A stretch of 64,000 nt of DNA from Bacillus sp. USDA818B3_A (GTDB lineage Bacteria > Bacillota > Bacilli > Bacillales > Cytobacillaceae), in NCBI RefSeq assembly GCF_009928415.1, contig NZ_JAABNN010000022.1, positions 1-64,000 on the forward strand, written 5' to 3'. Positions 52,081 through 61,797 of the stretch are shown here, one piece after another; position 1 is the stretch's first letter, and each line of letters begins with the position of its first letter. The position numbers and the translations under genes were made by a program. A model generated the notes under the pieces. It worked only from the letters and a program-made list of their open reading frames with translations, did no database searches and had not been told where the DNA came from.

Positions 52081-53451
52081 TTGTTTGAGGTGTTTTGGGT
52101 TACACTTATGATGGAGATTCGCGCAAGGATAAGAGGTGGTTTATGGATGGATGAGAAGCTGAAAGTAAATGATGATGGGGATTTTAAGATAGAAAGGCTG
52201 AAGGAACGCCTTGGTATGACCCTGGCTTTTAGCAAGCGGTATCAAATGTCAGCGGCTGTTTGTTATCTAAGAATCCATATCCCGCCGGAAATGATGCCCT
52301 ATAAAAACCATCAGGTGGTGTCGGTTCTGCTCCAAAAGATGGTGACAAGGCTGAAAAATTCTATCAGGGAAATTGATACGGTCATAGAAGTAAATCAGAC
52401 TGATTTTGTCATCATATTAACGGATATCACTGAGCATTATTGCCGGAATATCTGCGAACGGATTATTGGCGTTGTTTCGGAACCGTTCACTGTAGATTTT
52501 CATCAGATTACTGTTGGCAGCAATATAGGAATCTGTCTGTATCCGTATGGGACCGAAAACGCCGAGGAATTATTGTTGATTGCAAAGGTACAAATGTATG
52601 AGGCGGAAAGGGACGGAGAAAACAGCTGCTCCTTGTATACCGGAAAGCTTGACCCCGCTTCCCACCGTAAAATGCTGATCGAGAATGATCTCCCATATGC
52701 TCTTAAAAAAGGCCAGTTGGAGGTGCAATTTCAGCCTCAATATAGTTTAACTGATAAAAGGGTAACAGGCGTTGAAGCCTTGATCCGGTGGAACCACCCA
52801 AGTTTAGGTATCATCTCCCCGGGTGAATTTATTGACTATGCGGAAGAAGCGGGTGTCATGAATCGCCTGTTCTTTTGGATATTGGAGCAGACTTGTAAAA
52901 AAATAACCGCTTGGAAAAATGACCAATCAGTTAAAGTCTCCATTAACCTTGCCGTAAATCAGCTTTTATTAGATCACTTCCTTACTGAAATCACCAAGTA
53001 TCTAGCAAAATACTCCGTTCAAGCGGGGCAGATTACATTCGAAATCACTGAGAATATTAAAATTTACACTCTAAAAATAGTGAATGAACGACTGCATTCC
53101 TTAAAAGAACTTGGGTTCTCTATTGCTTTAGATGACTTTGGCAACGGCTATTTTTCGTTTTCCGATTTCCTTAAACTCCCTCTTGATTATATAAAGCTCG
53201 ATCGGAATTTTGTTTCAAGCTTAATGAAAGATAAAAAACATATCGGTGTGATCTCTCCTATCATTCAAATGGCGCATCATTTAGGTTTACAGGTTATTAT
53301 TGAAGGAATTGAGGAGCAGTCACAGTTCATGGAATGGGCTGGGTTAGGCTGTGATTTCATTCAGGGCTATTATATCAGCAGACCGATTCGTTATGAGGAT
53401 TTAGCTGATTGCTCTGTTAAAATTGAGAAGCGAATACAGGATGGCTCTTGA
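52081..53451 (+). CDS. Degenerate-GGDEF / EAL phosphodiesterase
   Basis: 456 residues if translation starts at TTG 52081 behind AGGAGG; ATG 52147 (AGAGGTGG, 7 nt) is the alternative. The GGDEF domain is degenerate (NQTDF in place of GGDEF, residues about 110-115), so it probably cannot make c-di-GMP. The EAL domain (about 200-445) keeps all catalytic motifs: GVEALIRWN, VSINLAVNQ, EITENI, DDFGNG, YIKLDRNF, VIIEGIE. It should therefore be a c-di-GMP phosphodiesterase, perhaps GTP-activated through the dead GGDEF. Confidence 0.8.
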   Translation: MFEVFWVTLMMEIRARIRGGLWMDEKLKVNDDGDFKIERLKERLGMTLAFSKRYQMSAAVCYLRIHIPPEMMPYKNHQVVSVLLQKMVTRLKNSIREIDTVIEVNQTDFVIILTDITEHYCRNICERIIGVVSEPFTVDFHQITVGSNIGICLYPYGTENAEELLLIAKVQMYEAERDGENSCSLYTGKLDPASHRKMLIENDLPYALKKGQLEVQFQPQYSLTDKRVTGVEALIRWNHPSLGIISPGEFIDYAEEAGVMNRLFFWILEQTCKKITAWKNDQSVKVSINLAVNQLLLDHFLTEITKYLAKYSVQAGQITFEITENIKIYTLKIVNERLHSLKELGFSIALDDFGNGYFSFSDFLKLPLDYIKLDRNFVSSLMKDKKHIGVISPIIQMAHHLGLQVIIEGIEEQSQFMEWAGLGCDFIQGYYISRPIRYEDLADCSVKIEKRIQDGS

Positions 53452-53599
53452 TCATCAGGATTTTTTCATAGTGAAAAACCGCTTCAATAAAATGGAAGTT
53501 GATCAAACGCTTAATCATTTTTATATGGTATAATTTTTTTCAAGGTAAGCCATTTATCATTATTACATACTTTGAATTGATGCAAAGGAGAGACGGGCT

Positions 53600-54505
53600 G
53601 TGAAGAAGGTACGTAAAGCAATTATCCCGGCCGCCGGTCTGGGAACGCGATTTTTACCGGCTACTAAGGCAATGCCAAAAGAGATGCTCCCAATTGTGGA
53701 TAAGCCGACGATTCAATATATCGTAGAAGAAGCGATTGCTTCAGGAATTGAGGATATTATTATTGTTACTGGCAAAGGGAAACGTGCGATTGAGGACCAT
53801 TTTGACTTTGCTCCAGAACTTGAGAAAAATTTAATGGAAAAAGAAAAATGGGATTTATTAAGCAAGGTCAACTATACCTCCAACCTTGCTGATATCCACT
53901 ATATCCGCCAGAAGGAGCCAAAGGGCTTAGGGCACGCGGTTTGGTGTGCACGGAACTTTATTGGTGATGAACCGTTTGCTGTTTTATTGGGTGATGATAT
54001 TGTTCAAAGTGAAACGCCTTGTTTAAAGCAGCTGATTGATCAATATGAAAAGACCTTCTCTTCCATTATAGGGGTTCAGCATGTTCCGGAAGATGAGACC
54101 CACCGTTACGGTATTGTCGATCCGCTTGAGCAGAATGGCAGACGATATCAGGTTAAAAACTTTGTGGAAAAGCCAGCAGCTGGAACGGCCCCATCCAATC
54201 TTGCCATTATGGGGAGATACATTCTAACACCGGAAATATTTATGTATTTGGATTCGCAGGAGGCGGGTGCAGGTGGGGAAATCCAGTTAACTGATGCGAT
54301 TCATAAGCTCAACCAGATTCAGCGCGTATTTGCCTACAATTTCGAAGGAAAACGTTTTGACGTCGGTGAAAAAATCGGATTCGTAAAAACCACCATCGAA
54401 TTCGCCTTACAGCAAGAAGAACTCCATGCCGACCTCATCGACTTCCTAAAAAAACTCATCGAAGGAAACGAAAATAAACAGGAAACCAACATCCAAGAAG
54501 TATAA
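53600..54505 (+). CDS. galU: UTP-glucose-1-phosphate uridylyltransferase
   Basis: 301 residues, start GTG 53600 behind AAAGGAGAG. GalU/GtaB signature: [22 protein letters not shown] (nucleotide-binding loop), [41 protein letters not shown], and [10 protein letters not shown]. It makes UDP-glucose for teichoic-acid glycosylation and polysaccharides and supplies the substrate of the two GalE enzymes nearby. No operon partner; a REP 13-mer starts 3 bp after its stop. Confidence 0.92.
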   Translation: MKKVRKAIIPAAGLGTRFLPATKAMPKEMLPIVDKPTIQYIVEEAIASGIEDIIIVTGKGKRAIEDHFDFAPELEKNLMEKEKWDLLSKVNYTSNLADIHYIRQKEPKGLGHAVWCARNFIGDEPFAVLLGDDIVQSETPCLKQLIDQYEKTFSSIIGVQHVPEDETHRYGIVDPLEQNGRRYQVKNFVEKPAAGTAPSNLAIMGRYILTPEIFMYLDSQEAGAGGEIQLTDAIHKLNQIQRVFAYNFEGKRFDVGEKIGFVKTTIEFALQQEELHADLIDFLKKLIEGNENKQETNIQEV

Positions 54506-54520
54506 ATGGTGACAGGCACC

Positions 54521-54553
54521 AGCCGTGGCAAGCAGCCACGGCTTTTCATTTTG
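54521..54553 (+). terminator. Terminator of galU
   Basis: AGCCGTGGC / GCCACGGCT stem followed by TTTCATTTT, directly behind a REP copy. Confidence 0.8.
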
Positions 54554-54642
54554 TTAGATTCTATTATTTTGAATATGGCATGGCACTTAAATGATTGTTG
54601 ATTCATAGGATGGGTATGAGGTGAGATAAGGAGGTTTTTTCT

Positions 54643-55086
54643 ATGTATCCTTTTACCAATTACCATGATGCCTTATATAGACAAACGAATGCATTGATTC
54701 AAGAAGTTGAACAGGCTATCAATGGGGAATATAGTGCCATAGAATGTTATACGAGACTGGCTAATTTGGCTCCAAATCAGAAGGAGAGGGAACAGATTCT
54801 AGAGATTCGGGAGGATGAGGTCAATCATTATCAACAATTTGTCCATATTTATCAAAGACTGACGGGGAGACCGCCGCAGCCGAAGATCGTGGAAGATTGT
54901 CCGAATAGTTACATGAAGGGATTAGAGTCAGCGATTGAGGATGAACAGAAGACGGTGGATTTTTATATGGGAATCGCCGATAAGTCCACCGATCCGATGA
55001 TTCAAGGGGCATTCAGGAGAGCTGCGTCAGATGAGCAGAATCATGCGGTTTGGTTTTTGTACTTTTTTTCTAAAGCGAAAGCCTAG
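54643..55086 (+). CDS. Ferritin-like (rubrerythrin-type) di-iron protein
   Basis: 147 residues, four-helix ferritin-like bundle. Carboxylate and His ligands expected for a di-iron site are visible: NGEYSAIECYTRLA, EIREDEVNHYQQF (E-x2-H), SAIEDEQKTVDFY and RRAASDEQNHAVWF (E-x2-H). Such Bacillus proteins lack a C-terminal rubredoxin part, and their oxidase or storage role is unclear. The ribosome binding site AAGGAGG is strong. Monocistronic. Confidence 0.82.
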   Translation: MYPFTNYHDALYRQTNALIQEVEQAINGEYSAIECYTRLANLAPNQKEREQILEIREDEVNHYQQFVHIYQRLTGRPPQPKIVEDCPNSYMKGLESAIEDEQKTVDFYMGIADKSTDPMIQGAFRRAASDEQNHAVWFLYFFSKAKA

Positions 55087-55091
55087 GAATC

Positions 55092-55120
55092 AATGCTCCC
55101 ATTAAGTTGAAATGGGAGCA
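55092..55120 (+). terminator. Hairpin after the ferritin-like gene
   Basis: AATGCTCCCATT / AATGGGAGCATT, a 12-bp stem without a proper T run. It may terminate weakly. Confidence 0.5.
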
Positions 55121-55150
55121 TTGGTGTTCAGATCATTTGGTTGGTAAGGA

Positions 55151-55414
55151 CTAGTCATCACTTCCTCCGCCGGAATCATTGCTTTCGTATGTGTGATCAT
55201 GGTCAGAGGAGGATTCTTCGTTGTGGTCATAATAGTCGTTGTGCGTACGGTGGTTCTTACCTTTTCCTTTATTAATAGTTGGGAAAATTAAAAAGGCTAA
55301 AATAATTAAGATTGTACCAAAGAATTCCTGTGTACCGAAAATGAGGTAAACTCCATAAACAAGAAGCAGGACACCTATAATACGCTGAATCATCCTTACT
55401 ATTTTCAGAGACAT
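55151..55414 (-). CDS. Small membrane protein with His/Asp/Ser-rich tail
   Basis: 87 residues from the ATG at 55414. The frame extends to 55450, and the exact start is unsure because GGGGGG abuts this ATG. Two hydrophobic segments (about 8-26 and 30-46), then a hydrophilic tail rich in His, Asp, Asn and Ser, ending SGGGSDD. The family is not recognised. The tail could bind metal. Confidence 0.5.
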   Translation of the reverse strand: MSLKIVRMIQRIIGVLLLVYGVYLIFGTQEFFGTILIILAFLIFPTINKGKGKNHRTHNDYYDHNEESSSDHDHTYESNDSGGGSDD

Positions 55415-55626
55415 CCCCCCATAGTCAAAGTAGATAAGAACAACATCCACTATTCTTTAAATAAATATTATGGCTTAGGACTTTTTATACGTTCCTGTCG
55501 AAAATCAAGCCTGGTCATCTTTCAAAATAAACTCCCTGTTAAGCTGGATCCCCATCACACTATGAACATTTTGTTACATCTCCATAAATTAACGGCTTAT
55601 AAGGAGAAAGATAGTATAATAAAGAT

Positions 55627-55687
55627 GGTGCCTGTCACCAATTGTGCCATATACATCATGTAAACCACTGAAATGGTGCCTGTCACT
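55627..55687 (+). repeat. Two REP 13-mers directly upstream of the transposase
   Basis: GGTGCCTGTCACC (55627-55639) and GGTGCCTGTCACT (55675-55687) in direct orientation, 48 bp apart. Each can form a short hairpin (GGTG / CACC). They lie 18-65 bp upstream of a REP-associated transposase gene, as in known REP/RAYT units. Further copies: 14309, 30862, 52019, 54508, 57792, 57831, 58859, 61652, 62188 and 62845. Confidence 0.75.
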
Positions 55688-55704
55688 AATATCCAAAAAA
55701 AGGA

Positions 55705-56322
55705 ATGATTGATTTGGTGCGAAATGTGCGTGTGTGGTATGAGGGTGCGAAGTATCATGTGACGAGCAGGGGGAACCGGAAGAGCTCGTTGTTTTTGGAG
55801 GATGAGGATTATAAAAGATATTTAGATATAATAGAAGAAACAAAGGTGCGTTTCCCGTTTGATCTCCATTCTTTCTGCTTAATGACCAACCATACCCATC
55901 TCCAGGTTAAGACCCTCGAAACTCCCCTTAGTACGATCATGAGTATTCTCAATACCAAATATGCGAAGTATTTTAACAAAAAGTATGAGTTAACCGGCCA
56001 TGTATTCGAAAAACGTTATGGTGCGGAGCTGATCAACTCTCGTGAATACGAGATTGATGTCAGTAAATATATTCACCTAAATCCGGTAGAGGCCGGATTG
56101 TCTGCATACCCTGAAGATTACCCCTGGAGCAGCTATCGGACTTATATTTATGGAGAAGTCCATCCACTCATAGACCCCAAACCTATTCTCTCCTACTTTC
56201 CCTCCCCTCCAGCTCAATTTTATCAGGAGTACATGAATGCGTTACCAACCGATCGATTTTTCTGGGAAGATGGAAAAATTCTGAAGAGGGAAGGAGTGTG
56301 GTTCCGATGTGGGCAAGAGTAA
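55705..56322 (+). mobile_element. REP-associated tyrosine transposase (RAYT, Y1 family)
   Basis: 205 residues; TTG 55714 or GTG 55717 could also be the start. Y1_Tnp fold: YHVTSRGNRKSSLF, LHSFCLMTNHTHLQVK (the His-x-His metal motif), a catalytic tyrosine region LNTKYAKYFNKKY, and KYIHLNPVEAGL..YPWSSYRTY. This is the usual RAYT pattern (TnpA_REP), a single-copy enzyme that mobilises REP sequences. Two REP 13-mers precede it. Its end overlaps the start of the comM gene by 16 bp. Confidence 0.88.
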
Positions 56323-57823
56323 CGAGTATTGGCTTAAAAGGGATGGAAGGTTACCGTGTGAATGTGGAAGTAGGTACATATGTGGGAAATGACTCGTTTA
56401 AAATTGTCGGATTGCCGGATGCTGCTGTGAAAGAGTCGAAGGAAAGAATTGTTGCTGCCCTTGGTTCTCTAGGGTATATCCTGCATGGGAACAAAATTAT
56501 TATTAATCTATCACCCGCAGACCAAAAGAAAATCGGTCCTATGTTTGATTTCCCGATGGCGATTGGTCTACTGCTTAGTTTGCATGAGTTAGAGGCAGTC
56601 ATTCCAGAGGATGCCGGGTTTCTAGGGGCCTTATCACTTAGTGGGGCGGTTCATCCCGTGGAAGGGATGCTACCAGCCATATTAGCCTCTCGGAAGTTAG
56701 GAATAAAGAGGCTTTATGTTCCGGTTGATGACCATCTGAGCTTGATTTTGCCGATTTGGAAATTATTCATGTGGCATCCCTAAAGGAGACTATTGGTCAT
56801 CTGACCGGCCAATGGAATCCGCCTGCTTTGAAAAAGGCAGGAGCGGGAACGTGTTATGTAGAAAATCGATATTTAGATTTTCAACAGATAGTTGGTCAAG
56901 AGGATGCGAAACATGCTCTGGAAGTAGCAGCGGCGGGTGAGCATCATGTATTAATGACGGGTCCTCCCGGTTGTGGAAAAAGCCTGTTAGCGGAGAGTTT
57001 TCTATCGATTCTGCCGCCTCTTACAAAAGAATCGCAACTCGAAGTACTTAGCCTTTACAGCTTGAGTCGAAATACTTATGAAAGAAGTCTCTTTCCGCCT
57101 TTTCGAAACCCACATCATTCTGCTTCTGGGATTGCGATTATCGGAGGCGGCCAATTTCCAAGACCTGGGGAAATTTCTTTAGCCCATCATGGCGTATTAT
57201 TTTTGGATGAAATCGGAGAGTTTTCGAAAAAGACATTGGATATGCTGCGCCAGCCTTTAGAGAGTGGTTTTATCACCATCAGCCGTACGCATGCCTCTAT
57301 TACTTATCCTGCTTCATTTATGTTAATCGCGGCAATGAATCCCTGTCCCTGTGGCTATGCAGGATCCAATACTCATTATTGTACATGCTCCACTAAGCAG
57401 GTTTTATCTTATCAACATCGTCTTTCGGGTCCATTAAGAGATCGGTTTGATATTAATCTATCCTTACGGCCAGTAAATTTTGAGGCAGCGATCAAATTAG
57501 GCGAGGGGGAGCCATCAAAGGTGGTGCGTGAAAGGGTGAAGGAGGCAAGGGAACGGCAGTATTTTCGTTATGGGAAGGAAATAATATGTAATGGCAGAGT
57601 GTCCTATGAACTGATCATGCAGACAAGTCCGCTATCCGGAACCCAGCAATCTCTTCTGCAGGGGCTTGCTATCCAACAGAACTGGAGCAACCGAACCCAA
57701 ATCAAAATCATACGCCTCGCCCGCACCATCGCAGACCTGAAAGGAAGTCTAAACATAACCGACCAATCCATCCAAGAAGCCATTCAACTTTGGTGCCTGT
57801 CACCATTAGTCATTAATCCATAG
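56307..57823 (+). pseudogene. comM: comM/yifB Mg-chelatase-like ATPase gene, frameshifted
   Basis: The normal frame begins at ATG 56307 (MWARVTSIGLKGMEGYRV, GGAG upstream) and runs to about 56738. Then one base seems missing (CTGAGC where CTGGAGC is expected) and translation ends at 56783. The next frame continues without loss (DLEIIHVASLKE, then Walker A GPPGCGKS, Walker B VLFLDEIGEF, sensor region NPCPCGY) to 57823. Intact YifB/ComM proteins are about 500 residues and hexameric ATPases; in Gram-negatives ComM is a branch-migration helicase in transformation. The last 11 residues are encoded by a REP sequence (57792-57804). Confidence 0.8.
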
Positions 57824-57843
57824 TAATAATGGTGACAGGCACC
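57792..57843. repeat. Inverted REP pair at the end of comM
   Basis: GGTGCCTGTCACCATTA (57792-57808) and TAATGGTGACAGGCACC (57827-57843) form a 17-bp stem. The left copy lies within the coding end of comM; the right copy lies 7 bp from the end of the convergent ZIP gene. The hairpin may serve as a terminator for both. Confidence 0.85.
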
Positions 57844-57849
57844 CATTTC

Positions 57850-58671
57850 TCATATAAATAGCAGTAAGCTTATTGCCATGACAGCCATCCCGCCGATTAG
57901 GCCATAGATTGAGAGATGGGCCTCGTCATAGCGTTTGGCAGCAGGCAGTAGTTCATCAAGTGAGATAAACACCATAATACCAGCAACTGCAGCAAAAATG
58001 ATTCCAAACATGATGTCATTAAGAAAAGGCATCAAGAACAAATAGGCAACAAAAGCCCCGATTGGCTCTGATAATCCGGATAAAAAGGAAAGCTTAAAGG
58101 CGCGCTTTTTATCTCCTGTGGCAAAATACACCGGGACCGAAACCGCGATCCCTTCTGGTATATTGTGAATAGCAATGGCAACAGCTATTGCTATTCCGAG
58201 CTTAGGGTCTTGCAGAGCGGAGGTAAAGGTGGCAATCCCTTCTGGAAAGTTATGAATGCCAATCGCAAGGGCAGTAAAGGTTCCCATCTTTAATAAATCC
58301 GGCTGTTTTCCAGTCATATTAGGATTAGGGGTATTCATATCCTCCACCGTCTTCAGTTCATGAGGATTGCTTTGCTTTGGGATAAATTTATCAATACTCG
58401 CGATCAACAACATCCCGGCAAAGAAACCTGCCGCCGTAAGCCAGTTCCCAGGCTGAACTCCTAAGGCATCGACAAGGGCTATCTTGGCTTTGGTAAAAAT
58501 CTCAATCATCGATACATAAATCATAACCCCAGCTGAGAATCCCAGCGTAACGGATAGAAACTTTGTATTGGTATGTGAAGTGAAAAAGGCAAGGAGGCTG
58601 CCAATTCCTGTTGCAAGGCCTGCAAATAATGTTAATCCAAAAGCTAATAACAAATTTTCAGTCACCCGCAC
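57850..58671 (-). CDS. ZIP family metal transporter (ZupT-like)
   Basis: 273 residues with eight membrane helices. The two metal-binding helices carry HNFPEGIATF (about 140-149) and HNIPEGIAVSVP (about 169-180), as in ZupT. The cytoplasmic loop after helix 3 is long and polar (about 95-125). It imports zinc, and possibly iron, manganese or cobalt. No zur box was identified. Monocistronic. Confidence 0.9.
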   Translation of the reverse strand: MRVTENLLLAFGLTLFAGLATGIGSLLAFFTSHTNTKFLSVTLGFSAGVMIYVSMIEIFTKAKIALVDALGVQPGNWLTAAGFFAGMLLIASIDKFIPKQSNPHELKTVEDMNTPNPNMTGKQPDLLKMGTFTALAIGIHNFPEGIATFTSALQDPKLGIAIAVAIAIHNIPEGIAVSVPVYFATGDKKRAFKLSFLSGLSEPIGAFVAYLFLMPFLNDIMFGIIFAAVAGIMVFISLDELLPAAKRYDEAHLSIYGLIGGMAVMAISLLLFI

Positions 58672-58807
58672 ATCTCCCCTTTCTATATTCGCCTAAAAAT
58701 AAACATCCAAAATGAATCTCCACGGCATATGGAGTAATTATACTTTATATGCAACAAACTAAAAATATTCTCCTATGGAAAACCATTCCTTCCGCCTAGA
58801 CAAGCCC

Positions 58808-58836
58808 AAAAAAAAGATGCAGTGAAAACACTGCAC
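58808..58836 (-). terminator. Terminator of the membrane protease gene
   Basis: On the minus strand GTGCAGTG / CACTGCAT-type stem (GCAGTG 58819-58824 with CACTGC 58829-58834) followed by eight T. A REP 13-mer (58859-58871) lies between the stop codon and the stem. Confidence 0.8.
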
Positions 58837-58893
58837 TTAACTTCAGAATAGGAAAAAAGGTGACAGGCACCATTTCCACTATTTATTTTTATT

Positions 58894-60291
58894 TTATTCT
58901 TCGTCTTTGTTTTGTTGTTTTTTCTGGTGTTCTTGGAGGGCCAGGAGGATGTCTTGGACGTCGATTTTGCCGTCGTTATTTAAATCCTGTAAGGTGTTTT
59001 CTGGTGCTGCCGGCGGTGTTGGGGCAGAACCAGTTGAAGGAGCAGTCCCGGCAGTACTTGCAACAGCGGCCGCAGAACCTTTTGATTTCCCTCCGACAAA
59101 AGTGAAAACTAAGAGGATGAGAACTAACAATCCTGCTATACCATCAACAATATAGAAGATAGTAGAATAATCTGACCAGAGCATCTTGCTGGTGTCAACC
59201 TTTTTCTCAGAATTAGCGATATATTGCTTGATTTCCGAATGATTCGGATAAATCCGCTGAACCGCCTCGAATTTCTCTAAGGCGTGCTTATAATAGCCGC
59301 CCCAATATAATTCCAATCCTTCTTGGAATAACTTATCGGTATCACTCTTCGTATTTCGGACCCCGGCCTGATTGACAAATTCCTTCACTGTATTCACAGG
59401 GACAGCAAAATTAAAACCTTGGACTTCCTGGCCGTTGACGGTATCGCCTCTAAAGGTTAATAATCCAATGATTTGCCCTTTTTCATTAATCACTGGGCCG
59501 CCGCTATTTCCATGTGTGGCTGCAGCATTAATTTGAATAACCGGGCTGCCTTGTTCAGTCTTTTTCGAGGTGGCGGAAATTTGACCGGCAGTCATGGAAG
59601 ATACCAAGGACGAATCTGGTGATAAAAGATCCGAATCCGCCGCTGCAGGATAACCGCTTACCCAAATATTATCTTGGTTTTGAATATCATCTGAATTTCC
59701 AAGCGGAATGGTAGGCAGGTTTTTCCCTTCAATTTTTAAGACGGCTACATCTTTTCCTTCATTAATAGGGGCGCCGTAGCTTTTAACTTCTCCATCAAGG
59801 ACATCCCCGCCGGGTAAGACAACCTTTAATACTCGCTGAATGTTGGTGTATTGCGTATAAGCAACCATGTAGTTATAGGCAGTCTCGTAATCCACTTTAA
59901 AATAATCAGCAACGATGGAGACCACTTGTTCAAATGCTTCATTGGCAATGTCTTCATCTTTCTTTTGCGTAGCCTCCACAACATGGGCATTAGTAACAAT
60001 ATAGCCATCGGAGCTAATGATGGCACCAGATCCGGAGCCGCCCACTACTGATTGATTGTTGAGTTGTTCAAGGATGGCGATCACTTCTGGATCATCGGGG
60101 TTGTTAAACTGCCAGCTGACCACGGCATAATCGACAATCCGAACGACTGCCGGTTTTGTATATTCAGCAAGCTTTTGTGCCTGTGCTACTTTTCCTGCTT
60201 CTGGTTTTAGATTGATAAGGAAAAATGAGGCAATAATTACTGCGATAAGCAGCAGACTTATTGGTATCGTAAAGAAGGCCCTTTTTTTCAA
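58894..60291 (-). CDS. Membrane trypsin-like (S1C) protease with dockerin-like EF-hand tail
   Basis: 465 residues. An N-terminal membrane segment (about 7-27) is followed by a trypsin/HtrA-like domain (about 40-315) with the triad His (VTNAHVV), Asp (GKDVAVLKI) and Ser (HGNSGGP). Then comes a TPR-like helical stretch (LFQEGLELYWGGYYKHALEKFE), a second membrane segment (about 378-396), an Ala/Pro/Thr linker and one dockerin-type EF-hand, LNNDGKIDVQDILLAL. No PDZ domain. With two membrane spans the EF-hand should be cytoplasmic if the protease is outside. This architecture is unusual; substrates are unknown. Confidence 0.85.
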   Translation of the reverse strand: MKKRAFFTIPISLLLIAVIIASFFLINLKPEAGKVAQAQKLAEYTKPAVVRIVDYAVVSWQFNNPDDPEVIAILEQLNNQSVVGGSGSGAIISSDGYIVTNAHVVEATQKKDEDIANEAFEQVVSIVADYFKVDYETAYNYMVAYTQYTNIQRVLKVVLPGGDVLDGEVKSYGAPINEGKDVAVLKIEGKNLPTIPLGNSDDIQNQDNIWVSGYPAAADSDLLSPDSSLVSSMTAGQISATSKKTEQGSPVIQINAAATHGNSGGPVINEKGQIIGLLTFRGDTVNGQEVQGFNFAVPVNTVKEFVNQAGVRNTKSDTDKLFQEGLELYWGGYYKHALEKFEAVQRIYPNHSEIKQYIANSEKKVDTSKMLWSDYSTIFYIVDGIAGLLVLILLVFTFVGGKSKGSAAAVASTAGTAPSTGSAPTPPAAPENTLQDLNNDGKIDVQDILLALQEHQKKQQNKDEE

Positions 60292-60492
60292 AATACCACC
60301 TCTTAGTTGATTTAATTCACTTTTGCAATATATTCCATGTTATGGGAAAGGGAAATTGTCTTATGTTAAATTATTAAAATTTGATGAAAATTTTTTAAGT
60401 CTTAAGTACTAGAATATTGTGTTTTAGCACACGATGGATTAATGTTAATGAAAAAAAGAGGTATTGATTTGTATCTGTATTTGGAGGTGTAT

Positions 60493-61644
60493 ATGGTGAA
60501 TAAATTGAAGGTAATGACGGTGTTCGGAACCAGACCTGAAGCCATTAAAATGGCGCCGCTTGTAAAGGAATTAGAAAGATATTCCGATGAAATCGAATCG
60601 ATCGTGACCGTCACAGCTCAGCACCGAGAAATGCTCGATCAGGTGTTAACTATCTTTGAAATCATCCCTGATTATGATTTAAACATTATGAAAGCGAGAC
60701 AAACTCTAATCGATGTAACAACTCGCAGCTTAGAGGGGCTAAATCAGGTCTTAACGGATGTGAAGCCTGATCTTGTCTTGGTTCATGGGGATACGACGAC
60801 TACCTTTGTTGCGAGTCTGGCAGCTTTTTATCATTCCATCCCCATTGGTCATGTGGAGGCGGGGCTTCGAACCCATAATAAATATTCACCCTATCCGGAG
60901 GAAATGAACCGTCAGTTGACAGGTGTATTGGCAGATCTTCATTTTTCTCCAACCATTCAATCCAAACGTAATTTATTGGAGGAAAATAAACAGGAGAGCG
61001 CCATATTTATCACGGGGAATACTGCTATTGATGCCCTAAGAACAACAGTAAAATCTAACTATTCTCATCCTGTATTAGAGAAACTTGGGCATGATCGTCT
61101 GATTTTAATGACCGCACACCGACGGGAAAATACCGGAGAGCCGATGGAAAATATGTTCCGTGCCATCCGCCGGTTAGTGGAAAAACATGCGGATATACAG
61201 GTTGTTTATCCTGTTCATATGAATCCGGCTGTACGAGAGATTGCCAGTCGGATTTTAGGAGACAATGCCCGCATCCATTTGATTGAGCCATTAGATGTGA
61301 TTGACTTCCATAACTTTGCTTCAAAAGCTTACTTGATTTTGACTGACTCCGGCGGTGTGCAGGAGGAAGCTCCATCTTTAGGCGTACCGGTACTGGTGTT
61401 AAGGGATACAACAGAACGGCCAGAAGGAATCGATGCTGGGACATTAAAGCTAGCCGGCACAGATGAAGAAACGATCTTTTCCTTTGCAGATGAGCTGATT
61501 ACAAAAAGGGGTGCCCATGATAAAATGGCCAAAGCCTCAAACCCATACGGAGACGGTCACGCCTCCAAACGTATCGTCGAAGCGTGCCTGTACCATTTTG
61601 GACATAGAACCGACAGACCCAAAGATTTCGGTGATGAGAAGTAA
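60493..61644 (+). CDS. mnaA: UDP-N-acetylglucosamine 2-epimerase
   Basis: 383 residues from ATG 60493 behind GGAGGTG. WecB/MnaA marks: VFGTRPEAIKMAPLVKEL at the start, VTAQHREMLDQVL, VHGDTTTTFVASLAAFY, GHVEAGLRTH and the UDP-binding TDSGGVQEEAPSLGVPVLVLRDTTERPEG. It makes UDP-ManNAc for teichoic-acid linkage units and other polymers. It stands alone here, unlike wec or tag operons. A REP 13-mer follows its stop by 8 bp. Confidence 0.92.
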   Translation: MVNKLKVMTVFGTRPEAIKMAPLVKELERYSDEIESIVTVTAQHREMLDQVLTIFEIIPDYDLNIMKARQTLIDVTTRSLEGLNQVLTDVKPDLVLVHGDTTTTFVASLAAFYHSIPIGHVEAGLRTHNKYSPYPEEMNRQLTGVLADLHFSPTIQSKRNLLEENKQESAIFITGNTAIDALRTTVKSNYSHPVLEKLGHDRLILMTAHRRENTGEPMENMFRAIRRLVEKHADIQVVYPVHMNPAVREIASRILGDNARIHLIEPLDVIDFHNFASKAYLILTDSGGVQEEAPSLGVPVLVLRDTTERPEGIDAGTLKLAGTDEETIFSFADELITKRGAHDKMAKASNPYGDGHASKRIVEACLYHFGHRTDRPKDFGDEK

Positions 61645-61797
61645 TCCAACTGGTGACAGGCACCTTCCGTGGACACTGTCCGTCCTCGATGGATAATGGC
61701 AAAATGTATTAAAATAATAGAAAATAAACCATTCATCCGCGTCTATTGCAGATAGAGGGTGAATGGTATCTTCAACTTAATAAGGGAGAGTATTATT

